Source: Kitagawia praeruptora (taxonomy: Eukaryota; Streptophyta; Magnoliopsida; Apiales; Apiaceae). From it: a stretch of 64,000 nucleotides of DNA. The stretch covers positions 81,846,001 through 81,910,000 of the forward strand of contig CM075345.1 in the NCBI GenBank assembly GCA_037693485.1, written 5' to 3'. This document shows positions 45,021-54,040 of this stretch, piece by piece (the stretch's first letter is position 1; the number at the start of each line of letters is the position of its first letter). The position numbers and the translations under genes are program-made. Below the pieces are notes generated by a model. That model ran no database searches. It had not been told where the DNA came from and saw only the letters and a list, made by a program, of their open reading frames with translations.

Positions 45021-47116
45021 ATTTTTTTTTTTTTTTGCTAATTAAAATTTATACCACGAAGGAACAGCTTTACACAAATCTGGGGGCATACCCAGCGGAA
45101 TCAACATTCAGAAAATAGAGCTAAATAACGTTAAGTCATTTGACAATCAACAAAATAGAACCAAGTCTATTACAAACTTAATCTTAATCTTAATCTGGTG
45201 CTTTACTGAGGCGTCCATGCCTCCCCTTAATCCTGCAAACTCTGGCCTCCTTCTCAGTATCATCATGCACAGTCACATCCCCCACAAGATCAAACAGATG
45301 TCCCAAATACTGCATGTTGCCCTGAATTTGCTCCTTTGCACTGTTTGCCATTCCCCTTAATTCCTTAAAAGATTCATCATCCTTACCTCCAGTGTGAGGA
45401 CTATGTTGCTGCTCAGTCGATGGTAGATCAATCCCCGAATCAATCAAGTAATCCCTCAATTGAATAGTTCGACAGGTTAAGTCATGAAGCTCCACTTCCT
45501 CAATATCTCTTAACCCACGAGCAGAGGCACTGAATTCCCTATCACGGGACCCTTTAACCAAAGGGATTACCATACCCAGAGAGGCAATGAACAACTTTAG
45601 CTTATCCAAGTTACGTCTCGCTGCCACCAGAGCCTTCCTCTTCAACCCCGAGTTGTATAAGGTGTGGTCTAACAGCTCAGCAATCTCCAGCTCCTCTTCC
45701 ATGTCCTCAATGACCTGGCCATCAGCCCCTAACATAACCGGAAGAGGGATTCCATTCTTCCTAATGAAATTCCCAAGCTGCCTAATGTAGTTCAGAGCTC
45801 TACCTAGGTTTCTCAGTAGCTTGATGTCTGGCCTTGAATTCAAACCATTAATAACATCCAAATCACTTAAGTCAACATCTCCCCAAATCAGGGGCACTTC
45901 ATGCCCATTGTGGACAATGCAGTCTCTAAAAATAATGACTACATTCACAGTGATAGACAGACGCTCCTGCATTCTTTTAATCGAGACATCCCAAAAAGGA
46001 GTCCCCTCTTTCCTTGTTGATTCAATACACACATTCTTCCCCTTGACCTCCGAGGGAGATAACTTAGAGGTCTCACCATTGGATACCGCAGGTTTATCCC
46101 TCGCAACTGGATTAGAGGCCTCCCCTTGTGCTAACTCAGTGACCCTATTGTCATTAATGGAAGCCCCCTCACTGACCATATCGTTGGGGTTAATAAGTGT
46201 GTCTTTTACAACCACTCGATTCACATCAGCAATTGGAATCTTGGGCGAGGGTGCGGAATTAACATCCTCCTCATTCATTACAAAATCTATACTAGAAACA
46301 ATAGAATCCGAAGATTCCTCAACCAAAATAGGCTGGATATCATTGAAAAAAGCTGGCTTCATCTTCTTATGAGAAGAGAAAAACTTACCTTCGCACTCCA
46401 GTAAGTTAATGGAGCTTCTAGTTCTCGAAGCAACCCCAGATCCAGGACCCAACTTTCGCCCTTTGTTGTCATCAATCCCATCCAAAACCACCCTCCTTTT
46501 GGATTGAGGTCTCCAAGCAGATCTTACTGGATTAACCTGCTCCAACGGTATCACTGACACCAACTCTTTCGCAAAAGACACTTTCTTCAGGCTCGCCTCA
46601 GACTTCCTATCATTAGAGGCCCAATTCGGCGAGCTACCATCTTTCTTAACTTCTAACTTCCTGGAACGGGAGCCAACAGATGGTATAGATGGTACCAAAT
46701 CAACTGCAAATGAAACCCTTTTCGGGCTTGTTACCAGTTCTAACCCCTCCTGGGTTATATTCACACTATCGGTGATATCAGCCGCCGATAGTCCTTCCTT
46801 CCCCACATCAGTTATCACTGAGGGGGCGACATGAGAACACGCACGAAGACGAGGATCTACGTTAGGGATCACCGATTCAAGGTTCTCCGAAAAAGAAACC
46901 CTCTTAGAACTCATAATCGAACTAATAAATAAGTAAGAAATATGGTGTTATAAGTGGGAGATAAGAAGGAGGATGTGGATTTAGGAAGGGGATGTATAGA
47001 ACTGATGACGAAATTGTTTAGATTTAGCGGAAAAAGAGTGACGGCTGCAAGGTTACAAGAGAGAAGGAGGAGGTTCTCACTCTAGACTCTCATCCCAATT
47101 GCCACTTGTTGTTTCT
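45021..47116 (-). mobile_element. Element H: LINE-tailed element, type-1 cargo, inserted in F
   Basis: The perfect duplication GTGTCCTAATGGT (45008-45020 and 47117-47129). Minus strand: a leader of about 24 nt, ATGAGAGTC, CATCAGTTCTA, ACCATATTTCTTA, a single ORF and the tail (variant hairpin GGGGGCATACCCA at 45082, T-run from 45022). Confidence 0.93.
45190..46914 (-). CDS. Element H type-1 cargo protein, 574 aa, intact
   Basis: It starts MSSKRVSFSENLESVIP. Three motif copies lie at residues 4-8 (KRVSF), 65-69 (KRVSF) and 110-114 (KKVSF), each followed 9-11 residues on by IP. Next is GPGSGVASRTRSSI (about 156-170), shared with N and J, then an acidic Ser-rich middle. The C-terminal third has three copies of the module: LGNFIRKNGIPLP, LKLFIASLGMVIP and LRDYLIDSGIDLP. 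It ends in a short basic tail. There are no nucleic-acid enzyme motifs. The ORF is uninterrupted and spans most of the element. Function unknown; candidate ideas are RNA packaging partner of the LINE machinery or host phosphatase binder, both inference. Confidence 0.75.
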   Translation of the reverse strand: MSSKRVSFSENLESVIPNVDPRLRACSHVAPSVITDVGKEGLSAADITDSVNITQEGLELVTSPKRVSFAVDLVPSIPSVGSRSRKLEVKKDGSSPNWASNDRKSEASLKKVSFAKELVSVIPLEQVNPVRSAWRPQSKRRVVLDGIDDNKGRKLGPGSGVASRTRSSINLLECEGKFFSSHKKMKPAFFNDIQPILVEESSDSIVSSIDFVMNEEDVNSAPSPKIPIADVNRVVVKDTLINPNDMVSEGASINDNRVTELAQGEASNPVARDKPAVSNGETSKLSPSEVKGKNVCIESTRKEGTPFWDVSIKRMQERLSITVNVVIIFRDCIVHNGHEVPLIWGDVDLSDLDVINGLNSRPDIKLLRNLGRALNYIRQLGNFIRKNGIPLPVMLGADGQVIEDMEEELEIAELLDHTLYNSGLKRKALVAARRNLDKLKLFIASLGMVIPLVKGSRDREFSASARGLRDIEEVELHDLTCRTIQLRDYLIDSGIDLPSTEQQHSPHTGGKDDESFKELRGMANSAKEQIQGNMQYLGHLFDLVGDVTVHDDTEKEARVCRIKGRHGRLSKAPD

Positions 47117-47129
47117 GTGTCCTAATGGT

Positions 47130-47234
47130 GTTATGACTTTTGTATTTGAGTTGTTGATTTCGCGGGGTATGCCCCTAGAATTGTTAAAGTTGTTCCTTTT
47201 GGTATAAAATTTTAATTAGCAAAAAAAAAAAGAA
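47130..47234 (+). other. 3' tail of element F
   Basis: GTTATGACTTTTGT, hairpin GGGGTATGCCCC at 47164-47175, TTAATTAGC and poly(A) ending about 47231, next to the D target duplication. Confidence 0.88.
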
Positions 47235-47505
47235 GAGTCATCAACATCACCCTAACTGCAAGTTTCTCAAAAACTCTACAGTTAGAAATTCCATCCAGGC
47301 CACAGTTCACTTTAACGATTACATTAAGGCTAGAATTTTCATCAAACAGTATGCGCTCATCATTAAATGATAATCCTTGGAACCTCCAACCCAATGAGCC
47401 CATCAAACCCCGTCGTTGATCATCAAGGCCAGGACCCCCATCGACAAAAGTAGACTCTACAAAGGAGAGCCTACGCCCTAGAATATGCGATAAGTATGAT
47501 TTCAT
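47235..47505 (-). pseudogene. Element D cargo ORF, N-terminal ~90 codons
   Basis: It starts MKSYLSHILGRRLSFVEST and contains GLMGSLGWRFQGLSFNDE. It runs through the 17-bp duplication in phase with 30908. The short RRLSF resembles, but does not match, the type-1 motif. No domain is recognised. 16.3 kb of insertions separate it from the rest. Confidence 0.6.
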
Positions 47506-50435
47506 AAAATAGTTTTATCACTGATTAACTGTGTGAATCTAATGTTAAGAACACACATATAAACTCAAATATCATCCCTGGTGTGTATCTCCCGTTTAAG
47601 AATGCACACTCAATATCTCAATATCACATCACTATTTTCTCGAGATCATGTATAAAAATATTTGGACTGAAAATGAATATTCCCTGTATTTAACAGTATA
47701 GGTTTTGCAGTAAACAACAACAATATGATTTAAAAACCATGTCGCTATCATAATTTAAAACACGTCACTTGAATGATAAGTGAGGATAGTAGCACTTACA
47801 TAATGGTTTGAAAGCAGCATTTTATAGATAACAGAAGTAGATTCATAAGGGATTGAACACTTGCATATTAATTGTAGAAAATATCACTTGAATGATAAGT
47901 GAAGTATGATAGTACTTGCCTGGATAAAAGTTGAGATTCTGAATAGAAGGACAGAGCGTCCTCCTATGCTCTGCGTTCGAGCATCTAAATCCACTATCTC
48001 GTTCCTACGCGATTCTAAGATAAAAGAATAGTACCAAATTAGTCGTCTAATTAGTTGCATTAACTAATATAATTGACGACTCAATTTCCTATAACCTACC
48101 CTTTCGTAAATTGCAAATAATATAATAGCTAGGCATTAATAATCAGCTAATTAACAACCGTACTTGACACGTAATCACATAATTAAATCAAAGACAGATT
48201 ATATCTTCGTTATGCTAACTACACAATTTAACAATTAACACATAATTGAATTCAAATATCTTTTTGCAAAATATCTTGGCACATAAACAATTAAAATATC
48301 CCTTTTTGGAACTAATATATCTTGATTAAATGCAATTAAACCCGATTAATAAGTGTTTAACAAAATTAATCAATTACTTAAGGTAATTAATCAATTAAAT
48401 TAATTAACTCACTAATCATATTTAATTAGATTTAACTAGATATTTTTATCTTGAAAAAAAAATCATTTTAAATCCTTTTCAAATAATTAAAATTAATCTA
48501 AAACCAATTAATATAATTATTCATTTAATAATTAAACTAATTCATTATAAATCAGTTCCTTATTGAACTGTTAATGCTATGTCCATATTTATAACCCAAA
48601 TTCACAAACAATCAACACCCAAAGCATTCCGGCAATTCAAAACCAACTCAAGTTTAAACATTTAAACATCTAGTATTACATACTCATATAACACACATAT
48701 AACTTACACACATGGAACTAATCATACAAACATATACATACAGTTAAAGTTGTCCAATCTCATAAAACTTATTAACTACCTTTGAACAGTGGCAAACAGC
48801 ATTTCCCTTACGCCACACATTTTTCATAGTTTAGACTTCTGAACGGCAACATGATTAACTGGTGCACGATTTCTCTTGTCAATCCCTGTACTGGATGTTG
48901 GCGGTTTTCTTTCAAGCTGGTGTTACCACCTTACGAGTTTCTAATTTTCAGCCTTCTCCAATACTTCTTCCAATGACTCAATCATCTTATTTCTCTCACG
49001 CTACTATAAACCTGACAACACTCCTTCTCATACCCCGGCCTAATCATCCTATCCGTAATCTCCTTCAACAACTCCACACACTCCGGCTCAATCACATAAA
49101 AATTCAAATCCCCCAACTCTAAACTCTCTACCCTCTCATGACCAACTCACTTCTCCCATCACCATCTTTTCTACATTTAAATCCTCCACAAGCGCACACA
49201 CACTAATTTTCTACACAGACCACCACTTCCACCAAACAACACCAAAAGATTTTATTTACTTATCAACACCACCTACATCAATACCCCTTCCAACTCCATC
49301 ATCTTTAATAGCTACTTCACCCTCAAGAAATACACCAGTTTCACCACCCACCTCAGTAGAAGCAATAACCCCTTTCCAGATCGTCACCTAAACCATCTAA
49401 ATTGATGAACAGCGAGAGAGGGAGAGAGATTGAGAGAGGCGGTGGAAGAGAAAGGAAAGAGATGATAGGCGAGAAAGAGAAAAATAGAGGGTGAGAGGTA
49501 AACACAGGGGAGAGAAATGGATAGAGTTAAAAGAAAATAAAGAAAGAGAAATTTAAATCAGAGTAGTACTAGAGGCACCAAATTAGGTACCAAAAATTGG
49601 TACCAAATGACATGGCATGGTTGATGTGGCAGTATGGATTTTTTTGATTGGTTTTGTTGGTGTGAATACAGGGGGCCCATTAATTATTACAACGAATAAG
49701 AATTTGCCACGTGTATTTGGGGAAAATTTTGGGAACTAATTTTGGTGCCCCTAGCATTATTCTTTAAATCACATTAACTCAAACTCGGTTCTAAAAAGCT
49801 ACTATCAAGCCCCTTAATTTCGATCCCAAAATGATTAAGCTGGTAAAATTAATATCTATTATTTATACAATAATTTGAAATAATATTTTGTAAAATTGCC
49901 AAATAATTTAAAACTAATAAAAATGTGAAAATATATAATCTTCGAGCGATTTTGTAAATTTGCTAATATAAAACTTTTGACACAATAAAAATGTAAATTA
50001 GGGCTCGGAAATTTTGAAATATTCTAAATATGATAATACAGATAAAACGATCAAATTTAAACATATCAAAATAATTAAAGGTATAATAGATGATAACACA
50101 AATATCAATATCGACTAAACAATTTCTCAAACAATAATTTTTAAATCCTAAAAATACAACTCAAGTTTATAACTCCACCAATAATTTAATAAAATAAATT
50201 TTATTAGAATAATTTCTAAAAATATTTTTCCACTTTCAAATGATTTAACAGATAATTTCTAATCACAATTTAAACAGGTAATTCATGTAATCACATAATC
50301 AATCAGATAATTCACATAATAATCACGTAATACATCATACGTTAAATCACATAACACATCAAATTGGAACAAGATATTTTAAATAATATCTTTCCAATAA
50401 TTCACATAAATAGAATAAAATTGCCGGTCGTTACA
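47506..50435 (-). mobile_element. gypsy#2 LTR, 5' portion
   Basis: On the minus strand it begins TGTAACGACCGGCAATT at 50435. AT-rich and non-coding; the ORF at 48862-49122 looks like chance. GA-rich stretch at 49405-49560. It contains a MITE at 49561-49762. The element sits in copia gag sequence on its right side. Confidence 0.75.
49561..49762. mobile_element. MITE, Mutator-like, 202 bp
   Basis: Flanked by a perfect 9-bp duplication TTTAAATCA (49552-49560 and 49763-49771). The terminal inverted repeats start GAGTAGTACTAGAGGCACC and, at the other end, GAATAATGCTAGGGGCACC, about 35-40 bp long with mismatches. A 9-bp duplication is characteristic of MULEs. No coding capacity. Confidence 0.88.
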
Positions 50436-50732
50436 AGAATCTAGTGAAGAAGTTGTCAACTTTTGCTTAATGGCTATCGGGGATGAAGCTACTTCAACGG
50501 GAGCCTCCACTTCTCATCAAGAGGTAAGTTCTAATCTCAACTACATCTCAAATAAATTGCAATTAGATGAATCTCACTTGAATCTAATTGACATGAGTTA
50601 ATATGATTTAATTGAGCTTGTAGTGGGTATCAACACTAAATATAAAGATGTTGATAAGAGACTTCATCTATTATGGTCTGAGAAAATGAAACTTGAAGAA
50701 ATGCATCATACGTAAAGTAAAGAGTTCACTCG
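50436..50732 (+). pseudogene. copia gag remnant, first visible part
   Basis: The frame reads SSEEVVNFCLMAIGDEA and later LIDMS, stop, YDLIEL and KYKDVDKRLHLLWSEKMKLE. This is the acidic linker downstream of the zinc knuckle or coiled coil in copia gag. Two stops are visible. Its N-terminal part lies beyond gypsy#2, outside the window. It is broken at 50732 by element J; 53610-53648 and 58144 onwards continue it. Confidence 0.7.
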
Positions 50733-50949
50733 GATAAAACTTTATTTTGGATGTGATACTGATGAGAGTCGTTTCTCTGCCTTCTCTCTTTCTTCTCTCT
50801 CCAAAAATCCTTTTTTCCCTCCTCTAAATCTAAGCCAAATCCAATCACTTTCTCCATCAGATCTATAATATATCCTACACAAATCCATCTTCCTCTTCTC
50901 TCGCCATTTCTTATATTTCTTATATCTATTAATTTTCTGTGTTTTTAAG

Positions 50950-51480
50950 ATGGTTTCTGAGGTTTTCTCGGATGGGGAGAACTCGATGGAAGCAATTTCA
51001 TATGGGGTCAGACTTCATGTTCGTGCTCAAAGATCTGCTTCATCTAACGCCAAGGGGAAAAGAGGAAGTGTGTATTCAGATCAGTGTAAGAGTTGGGACA
51101 ATGGTATTGCTGGTGGTCCTAGATCTGGGGTTGCGGCACGCACTCGCAGTTTGGTAAAGCACCAAATGATCGATGGTAAGATTTTCTCTCAAAAGAAAAT
51201 GATTAGACCTATTGAATTAGGTGTTGCTATTGATTTATCTGATTCTTTGAATTCGAGATCTGTTAATGATATGGGTATTGAGAAGGGGGAGGTTAATTCC
51301 GAGATTCCCTTGCTTGATAATCCCAATATATGTGATAGTGGTCCTTCTGAGGTCGTCAGGGTGGGGGGTCTCGTTGAACCCAACCTGACTACAAGGGATA
51401 ATATGGTTAAGGATGATTTGGGGGTGGAGGCTCCTATTGGTGAAGGAAACTTTGCAGACCATTCACACGATCTTCTTTGA
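50950..51480 (+). pseudogene. Element J cargo ORF, first part (176 aa)
   Basis: It starts MVSEVFSDGEN, without the KRVSF motif of H and N but with GPRSGVAARTRSLV, the second conserved block of type 1, at residues about 56-69. It then becomes acidic and Ser-rich. It stops exactly at the K target site (TGA 51478); the continuing frame at 51915 differs by one, so a frameshift lies near or before the insertion. Confidence 0.6.
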
Positions 51481-51482
51481 GG

Positions 51483-51913
51483 TCTTATTGTGTAGTTTTG
51501 TTACAACAGGTGTTAGCCAATTTCAGGTTGGTTATGGTGCTAAAGTCGAAAAGGATTGGAGCAAGAATGGGCTCATTTGGACTAAGCTTATGGCGAATAC
51601 TCCTTTGATGTATGAGACAGATTTGGGTTTTAATGCTGCTGATGGAGGGCTGGCTGGGTTGTGGACCTGGCCATTTGATTGGGTTAATTCTGTAGTTCAT
51701 TTAATATGTTGTTAAACTAGTTTCCAACTAGTATGTCCTATGTTGACCTTTATGGTTGTTTTGTAAGGGGTTTGCATTTCTTTGTTTGTACTCTTGTTAG
51801 AGTACTGCTTAGATTTAGTGCTTTTAATGTTGTTTTGTTGAATTCGCGGGGTATGCCCCTAGATTTGTTTTAGTTGTTCCATTTGGTATAAAATTTTAAT
51901 TAGAAAAAAAAAA
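51483..51913 (+). mobile_element. Element K: 5'-truncated LINE-tailed fragment in J
   Basis: Flanked by CTTTGAGG (51475-51482 and 51914-51921). It carries the end of an ORF (VSQFQVGYGAKVEKDW to WVNSVVHLICC, stop at 51713-51715), then 3' UTR and tail (hairpin 51848-51859). The protein end does not match the other cargos, so it may be a fourth type. Confidence 0.85.
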
Positions 51914-51914
51914 C

Positions 51915-52856
51915 TTTGAGGGTAATGATATGTCTGATATGGACGATGTGGAGGGTGAACTTCCCGTTAGTCATCATCGGTCTTCGGTGGGTATTTCCAT
52001 CTCATGTGGTAGGGATCCCTTGGAGGAGGGTTTGGCTAAGGGTCCCCCGATGACTAACCTTGGTGATACCGGCGATTTGCAAATGGAAGGATTAAAATAG
52101 GGGAATAGGGTTCTGGATTCTACTATTCTAGGTGACTCGGTTAGGGAGATGGATGCCTTTGGTAGCATTCAAGTTGCCAATGTGTATGCGGGTTTAGGAG
52201 CGGCATATGAAAAGGATGATGCCCAGGCTGCTGCTGCTGTTATGGAGCATGAATCTGGAAATGTAGGTTTGGATAGGGAAGTTTCTGGGACATTAAGCCA
52301 TACAAAGGATGATGATTCTGAAGATGAGGATGTTATCTCTTACCTGGTTGAGGACCTAGTCAAAAGAATTGTGGCGGATGCTTATTCTGCAGTTTCTACA
52401 GATGCTTCGCTTCGAGATTTGGGTATAAGAAGCTTGGATGGCATGGATGGGCCTATGAATGCAAATCCTGGTCTAGGATGCATTGATGATGATGCTCTGG
52501 TTAAAACTGGGGTAAGTGGTATGGAAAAGGGGGTTCCTACTCATGATGAGACTGATTGGGCTCAGAACTATTCCAAAGTGCTTAAGCTCTTCATTGAGTA
52601 TATGGGCTATGAGGTGCTTGTGTTAAAGAGTCAGATGGAGTTGAGGGTTCGAGTTTCGGGTAACTTCCTTATTGACATCTCGGATTCTGAGCATGATGAG
52701 GAGCTGTGTGTAGCTCTTAATAATGTTGTTCAGCTGCAGAATTTTATTGTTATGGAAGGAATTGAAATCTCTTCTGAAGGTGTACCTGTAGAGGTGTTCT
52801 TAAATGATTATGGTTGTAGTGAGAAGCAAGGGCAAGGGGCTGTCAAGCCTCAGTAG
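51915..52856 (+). pseudogene. Element J cargo ORF, second part
   Basis: Open in one frame apart from a TAG at 52098-52100. Acidic. Near the end it has two copies of the type-1 module: LKLFIEYMGYEVLVLKS and LQNFIVMEGIEIS. Immediately after its stop (52854) the frame continues KSVRWKDDIHTILTG, a degraded basic tail. Confidence 0.6.
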
Positions 52857-52935
52857 AAGAGTGTCAGGTGGAAGGATGACATCCATACCATATTGACTGG
52901 GAAAATGGAAGAGCATGTGATATATTGATGCTGAT

Positions 52936-53442
52936 TTGATGAGGGTTCCTGATGGGGTTAATGAAATAGATGCAGAGATTGATGAAGCTTTTGACTACCT
53001 GATGGGTAGTGGTCTAAATGATGGCCTGTCTACCATGTTGATTGACACTAATGGGCCTAGTATTGATACTCAGGCAAGCATGGTAAAGAGGGGGGAGGAC
53101 CTCGGGGATGATATTCCTTGGGAGGATTTCCCCACTGTCAGTATCCTCCCTTCTATTGATGCGGATTACCCCACTATGGAGATTGATGAGGGACAGAAAA
53201 GCAGTAAATCTACTCTGGGTGATCATAGCAGCCATGTCATGGCTATCAACAATGATGATATAATGCAGGTGGAGGGTGACCTCAAAGTTGAACATGCTAG
53301 TGACATGATGGAGGAGGATCGGGCTACTTGCGATCATGGCAATGGCATACTAAGCAATGGGCAAGAAACAAAAGTTCGTTGGACCAAATCCAAGATCAAA
53401 CAGTGGAAAGCGACTCGGGGTGGTCACTCCAGCTGGACTTAA
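52936..53442 (+). CDS. Element J, C-terminal ORF with basic tail (168 aa)
   Basis: It starts MMRVPDGVNEIDAEID. Very acidic for 140 residues, then KVRWTKSKIKQWKATRGGHS, the conserved C-terminal tail also found in element N (KSEIKRWRAGRGGHS). It may be the end of the same original ORF as 51915-52856, displaced by a frameshift, or a duplicated terminal segment. Confidence 0.55.
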   Translation: MMRVPDGVNEIDAEIDEAFDYLMGSGLNDGLSTMLIDTNGPSIDTQASMVKRGEDLGDDIPWEDFPTVSILPSIDADYPTMEIDEGQKSSKSTLGDHSSHVMAINNDDIMQVEGDLKVEHASDMMEEDRATCDHGNGILSNGQETKVRWTKSKIKQWKATRGGHSSWT

Positions 53443-53609
53443 TTATGGATGTTTAATCTCTTGTTTCTTATTTCTTTGACTGTTGATTGCAAAATGACTT
53501 AATGTTGTTTGGCTTTGTATTGACTAAATGCTGATTTCGTGGGGTATGCCCCTAGATTTGTGTAAGTTGTTCCTTTTTATGGTATAAAATTTAATTAGCA
53601 AAAAAAAAA

Positions 53610-53648
53610 GAGTTCACTCGAATGATGGATTCAGAAATCCAATATGAA
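53610..53648 (+). pseudogene. copia gag sliver between J and LINE4
   Basis: 39 bp of target sequence: right copy of the J duplication, AATGATGGATTC, and the left copy of the LINE4 duplication AGAAATCCAATATGAA (53633-53648). Confidence 0.85.
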
Positions 53649-53707
53649 CGGAACCTGTTGATGATAAGAAACCTGAAACACCTGTCGCTAACTCTGGTCC
53701 TGCTACT

Positions 53708-54037
53708 GTGCTTGAGGATAACGATAAGTGCACTAATGTTGATACACCTCAATCGAATGAGAAAATACTTGGAGTCTCTGTTGATCCGTTGGCCCCTGGA
53801 AAACCTTGTAATGTTGAGGAAGAATGGCACACCGTGCCACCAAAGCGTGCTTTTAGTCCTGCTTCTACGGTTTACTCTGATGAGTCGCCTACTCCCCTTA
53901 ATACTTTCAAGCATCTAACCCAGGTGGATGAGATTGATGCAAAACGTGCTGCTGCCTTGAAATTTTCTACTCCGCAGTTTACTTCTCAGTCTAAAAAAAA
54001 TAAGGCTTCGGGGAAGCCTTCTAAACGTCGTCGTTAG
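53708..54037 (+). pseudogene. LINE4 ORF1, C-terminal end
   Basis: EEEWHTVPPKRAFSP and SPTPLNTFKHLTQVDEIDAK match the C-terminus of LINE3 ORF1 (EWQEVSRKRSFSP, SPTPLNTFKNLAKVDEIDAK). It ends in a Lys/Arg-rich tail. The DUF4283 and zinc-knuckle parts are missing through 5' truncation. ORF2 starts 3 nt after its stop. Confidence 0.85.
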
Positions 54038-54040
54038 CTT

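Larger units (their letters stand above)
30909..47234 (+). mobile_element. Element F: LINE-tailed element with type-2 cargo, hosts E, LINE3 and H
   Basis: A plus-strand element inserted in D with the 17-bp duplication GAGTCATCAACATCACC. Its leader TGCAGAATAAGTTTCTTGGA is split by E. The shared 5' UTR starts ATGAGAGTCG at 34697 and has CATCAGATCTA. Its ORF runs 34843-35799 and resumes at about 43471. The tail (hairpin 47164-47175, A11) ends at about 47231. Only about 2.5 kb of the span is F itself: 30909-30918, 34673-35799, about 43471-45020 and 47117-47234. Confidence 0.8.
50733..53609 (+). mobile_element. Element J: LINE-tailed element, type-1-like cargo, inserted in copia gag
   Basis: Duplication AAAGAGTTCACTCG (50719-50732; right copy 53607-53620, its A's merging with the tail). 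Leader of 29 nt, ATGAGAGTCG at 50762, CATCAGATCTA, ATTTCTTATATTTCTTAT, ORFs, tail (hairpin 53541-53552). It contains insertion K. Confidence 0.9.

Noticed and set aside
29640..47530. CTATTTT as target duplication of element D
   Set aside because: Only 7 bp, not directly next to the poly(A), and in AT-rich sequence; chance cannot be excluded.
48862..49122. 86-aa ORF in the gypsy#2 LTR
   Set aside because: No similarity recognised, Ser/Thr/Leu-rich translation of AT-rich LTR sequence, no supporting context.
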